Positions 1 through 9,563 of a stretch of DNA of 64,000 nt are shown here, one piece after another. The position numbers were made by a program, and so were the translations under genes. Every line of letters starts with the position of its first letter. The stretch's first letter is position 1. The notes beneath the pieces are model-generated. The model was not told where the DNA came from. It saw only the letters and a list, made by a program, of their open reading frames with translations, and searched no databases. The DNA is from Fagopyrum homotropicum (Eukaryota; Streptophyta; Magnoliopsida; Caryophyllales; Polygonaceae). Location: positions 49,573,001-49,637,000 of the forward strand of contig BSWB01000002.1 in NCBI GenBank assembly GCA_033239125.1. The letters are read 5' to 3'.

Positions 1-186
1 ACTTGTATAAATAGAGGTTAATAACGGATATTGAAGATTAAACAAATGATACATTTTGTGGTCTTTTAGCTAAGTTGAACAATAATTTTTATTCATAACG
101 GATTAATATATGTTTTAGGGGTCTTTGACCTACTTTTTTATGGGTCGTTTACTTACTGTTTTCAGCGAATTTGCTATCCCACATTG
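1..186 (+). pseudogene. U2 snRNA-like unit, copy 1 (partial)
   Basis: The window opens on a TATA box (TATAAATA, 5-12). About 40 bases further on, a stretch resembles the 5' half of plant U2 snRNA, including the block TTTTAGCTAAG and a TTAATAT box. Two 23-bp units (113-135 and 136-158) then resemble the U2 stem-loop IIa sequence. An snRNA upstream-element-like string (ATCCCACATTG, 176-186) follows, as if a further unit once lay downstream. The branch-site pairing segment (GTAGTA in U2) is not preserved, so I call it a pseudogene. The assignment rests on remembered U2 consensus and on the similar copy at 715-871. Confidence 0.6.
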
Positions 187-641
187 AAAACGTTTATAAT
201 TGTCTAAATTAAAATTAATTTGTCCGTTATTGTATGAGATTTGTTTAATTTTATATTATAGAATTTTTTATCGTCATCTATAAATTATTTTTTAATTTAC
301 AAATCTATATCTATATTCTATATACTATACTAAAACAGAAGACACTAAAGCTGACGTGTCATTCTCACAAATTTTGTAGCGTTAAATATTTTTTTTAATT
401 AACTTATTAAACCATAACAATCTTTTTTATTAATCCAAAAATAAAACAAAATTTTGTAAAATTAACGAACAAGATCTCCTAAATATTTTAAAAATAATTT
501 GGTTTACGTTATTCTTTTATTTTTAAGCCGTCAAAATTTAAGTAATTTATTTATTGGAAAGATTTTTATTTTATTCTAAACTTATTTTTGAAGGATTATA
601 AGCTCAATCTATTTACGTTAAAAAATTTCACGGAAATCTTT

Positions 642-692
642 ATCCCACATCGATTATAAGTAAGTCTGATAGTTTGATAACTTGTATAAATA
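642..692 (+). promoter_or_regulatory. Plant snRNA promoter: USE plus TATA box
   Basis: ATCCCACATCG at 642-652 matches the plant snRNA upstream sequence element (RTCCCACATCG) at every position. A TATA box (TATAAATA) lies at 685-692, 32 bases further on. In plant snRNA genes this larger spacing is typical of RNA polymerase II genes (U1, U2, U4, U5); polymerase III genes (U6, U3) have about one helical turn less. The U2-like body begins about 25-30 bases after the TATA box, as expected. Whether it is active cannot be told from sequence. Confidence 0.75.
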
Positions 693-714
693 GAGAGTTT
701 GAAGATTAAACAAA

Positions 715-871
715 TCACACATTTCTTGGCATTTTGGCTAAGTTAAGTATAATTTTTATTCATAACGGATTAATATCTATTTTGTGAGTCGTTGGCCTAC
801 TGTTTTGTGGGTCACTGGCCTACTGTTTTGTGGGTCGTTAAGCTACAGTTTTGTGGGTCGTTGGCCTACTA
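715..871 (+). pseudogene. U2 snRNA-like pseudogene, copy 2
   Basis: The body follows the order of plant U2 snRNA: a TTTCTTGGC block, TTTTGGCTAAG (identical to U2), an AAGTATA block, then TTAATATCT and GTCGTTGGCCTAC, matching the U2 stem-loop IIa hairpin. Differences are many: the branch-point recognition box is changed, and the Sm-site region is replaced by extra copies of the hairpin. It is therefore a decayed or diverged derivative rather than a working U2 gene. It keeps a well-spaced promoter (642-692) and lies wholly inside the Helitron, so it was probably captured and carried by it. Confidence 0.7.
780..871 (+). repeat. 4 x 23-bp tandem repeat derived from U2 stem-loop IIa
   Basis: Four exact-length 23-bp units lie at 780-802, 803-825, 826-848 and 849-871, each of the form TTTTGTGGGTCGTTGGCCTAC plus two bases. 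The unit resembles the U2 hairpin IIa (GTGGGCC-loop-GGCCCAC). Copy 1 at 113-158 holds two such units, so the number varies between copies. Confidence 0.85.
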
Positions 872-879
872 AGTATTTT

Positions 880-1012
880 CAGCGATTTTTGGCTAATTTT
901 AAGTATAATTTTTATTCATAAATTAATATCCGTTATATGGGTAGTTGACCTACTAAAAGTGATGGTTTGAGAACTTCTATAAATAGAGGTTAATAACGGA
1001 TATTGAAGATTA
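880..1012 (+). pseudogene. U2 snRNA-like unit, copy 3 (rearranged)
   Basis: A further U2-like body (TTTTTGGCTAA at 886-896, then an AAGTATA block, TTAATATCC and one GTAGTTGACCTAC hairpin unit) joins directly to the repeat array of copy 2 without its own upstream element. It is followed at 970-1012 by a leader with a TATA box like that of copy 1. The order suggests unequal exchange within a tandem array. Confidence 0.55.
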
Positions 1013-1297
1013 TATTTCGGGTTTCATTTAGATAATTACAATATATTAAAGTAATTTAGTTATAAGTATATAACGGAGTTGTGTATTGTAATTATTTTAA
1101 AAAAATTTGGGCATTGTATAAGGATTAAATTTATGAAGTGTAGAATAATAAGAAGTTCTTTATTTGTGACTATTTTTTAGTTTTGAGAATAATCAAATCC
1201 GAATCATTATTATAAAATTTCATAAATATATCTTAAGTTCGTACAACTAATATTATAAAGATACCCGCACAAGGTGCGGGCTATACACTAGTTTTAC

Positions 1298-2490
1298 CTT
1301 AAACAAAGCATATCAAATCTTTTCCTCTATCTTCTTCCAAATGTTATTCTCCTCTTTATTCCGATCTTCTCCGGTCTTGTTACCGCATCTATTGTCTCAA
1401 AGACCTTGCTCCAACGGAAACGAAATCCCGGCGCCGTTGCAACGTTGTTGACAAAACATTTACCTCTTCACCCCGTATCGACTTCGAATACCACAAGTTA
1501 GAAACATCGAACCCTTCGAATCTCTTTGATTGAGAATCTAAATTCAATTGAAGTTCAATATGTTCAAGTTGAAGTTCTGGTTAACATGTATGGGCCTTCA
1601 AACTAAAAGGCGTTTCTTTATCAATAGAATCACGTAGTACTACATTCTTTTTTGAATTGTAATTTGAAATTTTACAAAACCTTACTTCATATACTTAAAC
1701 ATTGAATAAATCAAATTGATACCAACAGAAACACATACTATTGTATATTTGAAGTGAAATTTGCAATGTTTGCATATTTGTTAGTTGTAATTGTGGCAAA
1801 AAATTTCGAACAATTGGATCTCGTATAAGCTCTCTATTCGTTGCAATATTAGTTCAAGTTCTCTTTCAACATTGAATAAATCACATGAATTGCATAACAC
1901 GAGTCTCAATGTAACTCTGTCCGGATTGAATGGGAGTTTGTGTGATATAAGCCGGTCCATCCGCTCTTCAACTGCCTAATTCCATGCCAATAAATGGTGA
2001 CATTTGTATTTAACACGGTTCACAGCCTTGTGGCCTTCCCTTACAACAATCCTAGGCCCCGGGAATTGTTCGTTTACGGTGACAATGCTCTTTGTCTAGC
2101 ACAGTCTTGTCACGTTTTGCATCTTGATATGCACATTCAGATAAGATGAAATGCATGTTGAACATGATGATAGAGAGTAAACTACGGATATGAATCTTAC
2201 CTCAAACTTGTAATGTCGAGTGGAGCGCTAGTGCTTGATAAGTGTAACCTCGGGCCAAATAATAAAGCAGCTGATCACAAGGAGAAAAAATATTTTGTCA
2301 GCAACGGCCTCCACTTTAACCCAATTGAACCCAAACGGTATCCAAAGTCGAGACGGGGTGAAGAGGTAAGGGTTTTGTCAGCAACGGCGCCGGAATTTCG
2401 TTTTCGGTGGAGCAAGGTCTCGTCTCCGGCAATATCTGCAGTGAATGAAACCAAAGAAGAGAGAACAAGATTTGATATCTTTTGTTTAAT
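1298..2490. mobile_element. Long-TIR DNA element (MULE- or foldback-like), non-autonomous
   Basis: The sequence at about 1,298-1,495 recurs in inverted orientation at about 2,323-2,490. Both arms share TTAAACAAA, ATATCAAATCTT, a block around GGCGCCGTTG and TTACCTCTTCACCCCGT. Arms near 190 bp with a roughly 830-bp non-coding centre are typical of non-autonomous Mutator-like or foldback elements. I cannot identify a clear target-site duplication. The left arm starts only about 7 bases after the Helitron 3' end. No convincing coding region is seen inside. Confidence 0.6.
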
Positions 2491-3726
2491 TAGTTAATTT
2501 GTCAAATCCACAATTTGTTAAAATTTAGATAAAAAGTTAATCTAAAATTTGCCCAATCACACAAAGGCAATAGAGAAGGTTACATATAAAGGCTATAGAG
2601 GATCTGACTAACGGAAAATATGCTATCAAATTATGCACACATCTGGACTTGGTTGCACATACTCAAAACAAACATTTCGGCACAATCAGGCTAAAATCTT
2701 CAAATCGTCAAGCCTAAAGAACTTTGTAGATCCAATTTCTGCATGAATATAATATTATCAATGAGTATCAAAGTAAAAGAACAATTATTTTCAAATTGTT
2801 GTGACGAAAAAGAGTTGAGGACACCACCAGTGAGCCTATAGATCCACCAGATGGTATCGGCTTGCCTCCACTCCGAGCAACCGCCCGTCAACACACTGGT
2901 GTTGCTTGATTTCACCGAGATCTTTGTCGTGGATAAGAAGAGATCATGCACGCTCATGGCCAACCTGCAGACAATTGGGAGAAGGCGGAGGACTGAGCTA
3001 AGGGAGGATACACGACAATTGATATCGAACCAAACTTTATATTAAACGTGGTACACAAAATCGGTATCATCAAAAATACTACTAACCTACGATATACTGT
3101 TATATTGTTATTGTTGATAAGGATAACCGGAAGAAGCGAGATCGTGAGATTTCATCGGAAAGATTAAAAATTTTTGAAATTATAATTTATAATTTAAAAA
3201 TAATAGTTAAAATAATAAGTAAAAATAAAAGCTGTGAAATCTTTTAATTGACAAAATGTTTTTTAATTAAAATCGAAATTTGTTGGATCCCAAATTAAAT
3301 GGAATCGTTGAAATAACTAAAAAAATAATTTTAATGATTTAAAACTAAATTTCAAAAAATCAGATTTTGTAATCGCTATAGATTGAATCGAACGATTGAT
3401 TGAATCTGAATTGGATTAAAAAATAGATTTGTTCATTTATATTTATTAAAAAAATCGAAATTAAAAATTCGGACAATTTCTTATCTTTTTAAATGAATTG
3501 GATACAGAAAAATAGATTCGTTCAATTATTTTTGAAAAAAAAAAGAAATCAAAACAGACGATCGAAACATCAAATAGAGTCATTGAATTGTTTTGTTTTT
3601 AAATGATCTGAGGTGAATGTTTATCCCGAAAAATAGATCAAATATATAATTCATTATTTTTATTATAAAAAAATTGTCCTCAAAAAATAGATTTATTCGA
3701 GAAAAAGTGATTTGGTTCCTATAAAA
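2491..3726. other. AT-rich spacer with one GC-richer patch
   Basis: About 2,820-3,010 is richer in G+C and could be a decayed gene fragment, but I recognise no domain on either strand. The rest is low-complexity A/T sequence. The last part (3,655-3,726) belongs to the repeat family that continues after the Helitron at 6,241. Confidence 0.4.
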
Positions 3727-6240
3727 CTAGTGTATATCCCGTGCCTTACACGGATATTTGTTACAAATATTTCTTTATATTTTTTTATTTGGATGATTAA
3801 CATCTAATATTACTTGATTGTCATGAGCCGTTCATTGTAAATATTGACCATATTTAAGTAGCTTCTGACGATACGGAGTAATAAACTTGTATGTTGATAA
3901 AATATGAAACGATAATTATTAAAATAATTTGCTATTTATCACTTGTATTGAAATATAATATGAAAAATAATATTTTCATGGATAAAATAACTTTTTCATT
4001 TGTTCAAATTAGGGGGTAATAGAAAAACCGAAACTATAACAATTTATCTTAAAAGTGGACCCAAAAAAATTTATCTTAACAAACTAAATTGATATTATAG
4101 GCTAACAGATATATTTACTTGTAAACTTTAAATAAAATTATAAAAACAACAATAAAGACGTTTTAAAAAAGATTAATAAATATTATTGTTACAGTAAATT
4201 CCTAGATTTGATAACAAAAAAGTAAAATTAGTTAAGTCAAATCACAAGACAATTATATCAAATATTCAGTAATCAAACAAAATTTGCCAAAATTCGATAT
4301 TGTTAAAAACTTTAAAGTATGTTATGATATTTAAAAACCTTAAAAGCTTTAAATTATTTTATGATAAATAAAAACCTGAAAACTCATTATACGTAACCAT
4401 GACAAACTGCCTTTGCCACAACCCGTTTCTTCTCAGCAAGCTCCTTATCCCCTGCTAGCTTGATAGTAAGAAAACCCTCATCTTCCCATGTTTTTCTAAT
4501 GCTAGCCATCTTGACTCGAGCTTCATTCGACGGGGAGAAAAAATACTTCAAAATCTCTAACAGGTCTGACCAATTCAGATCATCAGAATAGCGTTTGACA
4601 CACAAGCAAACCGGAAATAATAGAAATAACTAGATTAATATGAAATCGAAACACAAACGTTAACCTGGAAGTTATCTTCAAATCGGAAATGATAAATTAT
4701 GTAAATGAGTAGATCAATAAGAAATCGAAACACTTACCTGAAAGCTATATTCAAAACGGAAATTTAGAAGCACAACCCGAACCCTGAAAAAGAAACGAAA
4801 TATGATTAATATGAAGTAAGTTTTGACCAGAAGTTATAGAATTACGTAGGTCAACTTGAAAAAGAAGAAAATGTTATTTTTGCTAATGGGAGATGTGCTC
4901 AACATGTATAGTGGAAATGATGTGCGAAGTGTAGGTGAGAAGTTTTTGTATAGTATACGAAAAGTTTAACGTAAGATCGAAAAAACTTGAGGAAAAAAAC
5001 AGATTCTATATCTGAAATGAAAATTTAAACGTAAAAAATTAAATAAAAATCTAACACTCTAAAAAAAAATATTCTTCTCAAACAAACTATAATATTTCAA
5101 AATTACACCATGTTAATATTAGGAAACGTACACAATTTTTTTTAAAAACTGATCCATCATGTCAACTAATCTCAGCCAATCAATTAAAGTTTGTTAATTT
5201 GTTAATTAGGAAACATACAAATTATTTTTAATCAGTTATGATTTTAATCAAAGTTTGTTAAAACTAAATTGATTTTTTATGCATAATTTTAAATTTTAAT
5301 TTGGTTATGATTTCAATTGAAGTTTGTTAAAACTGATTTAATTTTTTTTTGCGTAATTTTAAAATTTAACATGCATATTTTAGTTTTTACTTTAGTGAAA
5401 AGATACGTTAAACAAAATTGAGGAATAAAAGAATAGTTTAAAATATTATTAGAATAGTTTAAAATATTATTAGAATTAAAAATAGATTATAACAATTGTG
5501 GAAAATAACCTAGAACATTATACGGTTATTTTCTAAATATTGTGAAGCAATTTTCTTAAAAAATAAAAAGGATTAGTGTTTTAATTAAGTTTTAACCAAA
5601 ATCTAATTTTCCGTAAAAAGTAGAAAATTTTAAAAATTATTAATGACCAGAAATTCGAAAACAACTTGGATTAGTGTTAATTAAGCTTCAGAAAATAATT
5701 AAAAGATTCAAAATCTACTATTCCGTAAAAATAGAACAATTTTAATAAAATATGACCAACAAACTTGAGAACAATTTAAAAAATTATGTGTTTTAAATAT
5801 ATATATATATAACACATAATTTTTTTTTAACAAAATTCTACGTAGAAAGAGAAATATGTGAGGATCTGTATTAATATAAATTTCAATTGTTAAATTAAAA
5901 TTTTTTGAGCGCGATATGTGACAAAAAAAAAGTATTTTTAAAATATATTAATTTAGCAACTAATTGGCTAACAAAATCTTTTTTATTTTGAAAACTTACA
6001 AAGAAGTTAGAGTTTATGAAAAATCTAAAAAAATATTTTAAAATTTACTAATATAGTAGTTAGTTAGTAACAAATCCGTAATTAAAAAAATGTGGGCCCA
6101 AGTTAATTTTCTAACTATTTAAAATATAATTTTTAATAATAATGGCAATTTAGTTTATATTTCACAAAAAAATCTGACGTGGCATTACTCGTTGAATGAC
6201 ACGTGGCGCTAGCGTCCTTAGTTTTAGTAAGTAATATAGA
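3727..6240 (-). mobile_element. Helitron, non-autonomous, minus strand
   Basis: Read on minus, it starts TCTATATTACTTACTAAAAC at 6,240. It ends with a 5-bp stem-loop (CCGTG 3739-3743, CACGG 3749-3753) and ATACACTAG at 3,727. The flanks are A at the 5' side and T at the 3' side, the standard Helitron target. The empty site is visible nearby: TTCCTATAAAA on the left and TTGGTAATTTAATAATAA on the right are continuous in the copies around 6,335 and 6,500. It shares the ATACACTAG terminus with the Helitron at 304-1,291. No helicase ORF is seen. Confidence 0.85.
4387..4800 (-). pseudogene. Possible captured gene fragment in Helitron
   Basis: A 72-codon open stretch (4,387-4,605, minus) is richer in G+C than its surroundings and has ordinary amino-acid composition (for example KTWEDEGFLTIKLAGDKEL). 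Upstream on minus, a short block near 4,735-4,785 is bounded by a pyrimidine tract with CAG and by GGTAAGTG, which look like splice sites. Helitrons often carry host exons, so capture is a reasonable inference. I do not recognise the parent gene. Confidence 0.35.
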
Positions 6241-6560
6241 TTGGTAATTTAATAATAAAAGATTTTTTTGGCTTAATTGTTATTAAAAAAAATTTGTCAC
6301 ACAAAATAGAGTCGTTTGAACTAATGTGAGTTGGTTCCTATAAAATTGTTGATTTAATAATAGATTCGAATAAAAGTGATTTGGTTCCTATAAAATTAAA
6401 ATTGTTAATTTAATAATAAAAGATTTTTTGGCTTAATTTTTATTATAAAAAAATTGTCACACAAAATAGAGTCGTTCAAACTAACATCCGTTGGTTCCAA
6501 TAAAATTGTTAATTTAATAATAAAAGATTTTTTTGCTTAAAAATAAAGATTTATTGATTT
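6241..6560. repeat. About 104-bp tandem repeat, Helitron target sequence
   Basis: Units containing TTGGTTCC, ATAAAATTG and TTAATTTAATAATAAAAG recur from about 6,245, 6,405 and 6,509, with one partial unit between them. The left-hand continuation is at 3,655-3,726, on the other side of the Helitron. Confidence 0.7.
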
Positions 6561-6600
6561 TAATTGTGCGAGCTCCATTTCAAAAATACTGCATCCACAA

Positions 6601-6646
6601 CGCCCCAATTCATCGACTTGTGCTCTGTTTTAGTATGTATAATAGA
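6601..6646 (-). mobile_element. Orphan Helitron 5' terminus
   Basis: On minus, TCTATTATACATACTAAAAC begins at 6,646 and is preceded by A, matching a Helitron 5' end. No matching hairpin-CTAG 3' end was found between here and 3,000 apart from the one used by the 3,727-6,240 element. It may be a truncated Helitron or the older host of the nested one. Confidence 0.5.
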
Positions 6647-6734
6647 TTTAATTTTCAATCAAATTTGTCTTTTATTCTAGATTGTTGATAAGAATAATAA
6701 AGAATAAAGAATAATAATAGTAGTTATATCAATT

Positions 6735-6739
6735 GATAA
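6735..6739. repeat. Target-site duplication GATAA (left)
   Basis: GATAA here is repeated at 16,646-16,650, exactly flanking the LTR element. Confidence 0.9.
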
Positions 6740-8141
6740 TGTAACACCCCGGATTCTCGGAACCTGGGACATTACTGGTTAGGACCTCACAATGGGTCCC
6801 GACCTCAGTTTGACAACAATATCACTGGGATCTTGCAACAAGACACAAATAAGAAAAACCAAAATTTATAAAATAGTATTTTTAAGAGATGAATGCAACA
6901 ACGTCTAACAGCCTATAGTACTTAAACCACAAAAAGACTAACTGTCTTTTACAAGAAGAAAGAAACCACAAGGTAAACACCCAACCCCACTATAAAGAGT
7001 ACGGACACCCGGCTGACCACTACTTCCGGATCACTCAGCTGCCGTTCTAACCTGCGGTAGAATATAAAAACACAACAAAACAACCATTAGCTAGTTATAT
7101 AAACATTAGGAGAATAATAATAGCACACACACATAAAATAATAAACATTCATCATGCTTTCAACAATCCATTTATTATCTTTATTTAAGTCATTCACTCT
7201 AATGATACTTATTTTGTGACACGAGGGATTCCCAAACCTCGCCTCCGCCCCCGTGTACCCATCAGGAGTGGATCCGATGCATCTCACCGTGTACCTGTAT
7301 GGTCTGGGTATAGAGAACCTCCCAGTCTCCTGGCAGAGCTGGGCAGTGATGTCACGGCCCGTTATACATACACTTTGGCCTTAACACATAATAACCACGG
7401 TCGTCCTAACAAGTTATTATTCTTATTATAACACACATTGCACACACAACCATCATTACCCAACTAATATCCAAAAACCAGCTAAGTAAGTCGTAAGGAC
7501 TTACCTGAGTCAAATCACCCTCTAACAAGTCTCAAAACGATCCGTACTTGTGGTAACTCAAACGCCTGTCAAATAAGGCATGTGGATCAAAATCTCATCC
7601 AGATGTCCAACCTCACGCGAAGGAATTACGGAAAAAGCTCTCTTACGGTAAAAGACCATTTTACCCTTAGTGTCGTATATTCTCGAAGTTCATTCTGGAA
7701 TGCTACTAATTTCTTTCGTATCTTGTTTTCCATAAATTAAGTCCCTCGGATAGCTACTTATGGTTATAAGGTCAAAACTCGAGACCACTCGAAGAAGGAC
7801 AACACTCCTTCTCTCCGGTTACTAACTACGCTACTACATATATTATACCGTGAAACATGTTTTTAACCTTTCTCCTCAACTCATTCATTTTCACATAATT
7901 TTATAATTCTCAACTCGTACTTATATATTAACTCATATATTTATGTACACTATATTTATGCTTATAATATTTTCTTATATACAAAAATATATATCTACTA
8001 ATTCTATGGTTCTATATAGTTTACACACATTAACTTATACGTCTATATATATATATATACTCGTATCACTATGCATTTACGTATTTATATATATAAGTAT
8101 ATATATGTTGCGGTACCTCACTCTAATGTCCAATATATATG

Positions 8142-8180
<39 letters not shown>

Positions 8181-9563
8181 ATACGAACTCTCTCTCCTTC
8201 TACATCCATATCAATGTATATATACATACACTATCACATTTCACACTTCTTAATACAAATATATATATATTCATACTCCTATATAGTATAAGGTACTAAA
8301 AGAAGGGTGTTGTCTACTCACCTACGCACAGAAGGACTACAACTCGCCGATGCTCAACTAGGAGAGCGACCCAGATCTGAATCTCGCTTGGATGTAGGTG
8401 CTATAAAGGCTGCATTAGATTAAATGGGAAGAGTTACAGTTCAGTTCGTGAGGAAAGGAGAGTGGGCCGCAAGGAATAGCTGCTCACCCGGTCTTCGTCT
8501 GTAGCAGGTTGAAGACGATCCAGACCTTCGGTGTTCGGTGCGCGACCGAGGCGTCCTGGACCTGGTGCTCGTCCACTGGCACAACCCTGCGAGGCCTTCC
8601 TTCTACTGCGATGCCTTCCGTCTGCTGCGAGGCCTTCCGTCCTGGACCTGATGCGTGAATTCAGATAGGAAAGAAGAGGGTGAAGAGGGACCGCTTTGGC
8701 TCACTTGGTTGTCGACGGAGAAGATCGAAGAGGAGCCGGTGGTGGGCTGCTAACGACACTGCAATACTCCCAATCGGTTTGATTCGGTCAAGTGGTTCGT
8801 GGTTCGGACTTCCTGAACCTACTGCTCGTACACTAGCCTAAATGCACTCACCACAGATGCACAACCTGTCCTGGCTTGTCACTGCACGAATCAGAGAGGG
8901 GCAGGACGTCCGGCTGTTACTCCATGAAAACAGAAGGGGAAGAAGAGGGGTAGAAGACAGCAGCGGCTCACCTGCTCAACGACTCTAGTGCCGACAACGC
9001 TGCTCCCTGATGCTCGACTCCAGTGGCGGCTGCGCTGCTCCCAGATGCTCGACTCCAGTGCCGACAGCGCTGCTCCTCTGTGGTGGACCAACAATGGACG
9101 GCTTTCTTCGCTGGCCGACGTAGATGGGCAAGGTCCGGCGCCGAGGGAGTTGCTGCTGTTGTTCGATCTCACAGAGGAAGGCAGGAGAGGGAATCGTACG
9201 GGCTGCTAATTAGGTTAGAGTCATTAGATTAGGTTTAAAATTAATTAGGTTTAGGATTAAAATATGGGCTGGCTGCAAGGTCATTGGGCCGGGTCGAATG
9301 GGCCAGACTGGGTCTGCTCCTTAATTAAAACAAAAGGGCTGAAGGAATACTCGTTATTCGCCCGGGACCGTTCTTCGGTTTTTTTTAAAAAAAATTTTAC
9401 GGAATTATTTACGTTTACAAAAGTTATCGTTTTATGTGAATCAAGGTCACATAAAATGATATAATTTAATATCGTTTTTTTTTATTTAAAAGAATTAAGA
9501 TTGGCGGATCAGAATCCGATTTGATCGGTATTAAATGGAAATTAAACTTTTCCGGGTATTACA
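6740..9563 (-). repeat. 3' LTR of the Tekay-like element
   Basis: It begins TGTAACACCCCGGA on plus and ends CCGGGTATTACA. It includes a (TA)n run near 8,140-8,176 and a GC-rich part at about 8,400-9,240 with chance open frames. It pairs with 13,797-16,645. Confidence 0.9.

Larger units (their letters stand above)
304..1291 (+). mobile_element. Helitron, non-autonomous, carrying U2-like units
   Basis: The 5' end has the usual plant Helitron form, TC followed by TATA-rich sequence and ACTAAAAC. It starts at 304 if the preceding A (303) is taken as the target base; 317 is an alternative. The 3' end has a 7-bp stem and 3-base loop (CCCGCAC 1264-1270, GTGCGGG 1274-1280) and then ends in CTAG (1288-1291) before T. 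No Rep or helicase ORF is present, so it depended on an autonomous Helitron. It contains the U2-like copies 2 and 3 and the 23-bp repeats. Confidence is high for the 3' end and moderate for the exact 5' base. Confidence 0.75.

Noticed and set aside
715..871. A working U2 snRNA gene
   Set aside because: The branch-site pairing box and Sm-site region are not conserved, so only a U2-derived pseudogene is supported.
2700..3045. Possible gene on either strand in the GC-richer patch
   Set aside because: Short frames of 64-87 codons without a recognisable domain or splice structure; kept only as an unassigned patch.
7943..8299. Tyrosine/isoleucine-rich 118-codon frame
   Set aside because: It is translation of the (TA)n-rich LTR segment.
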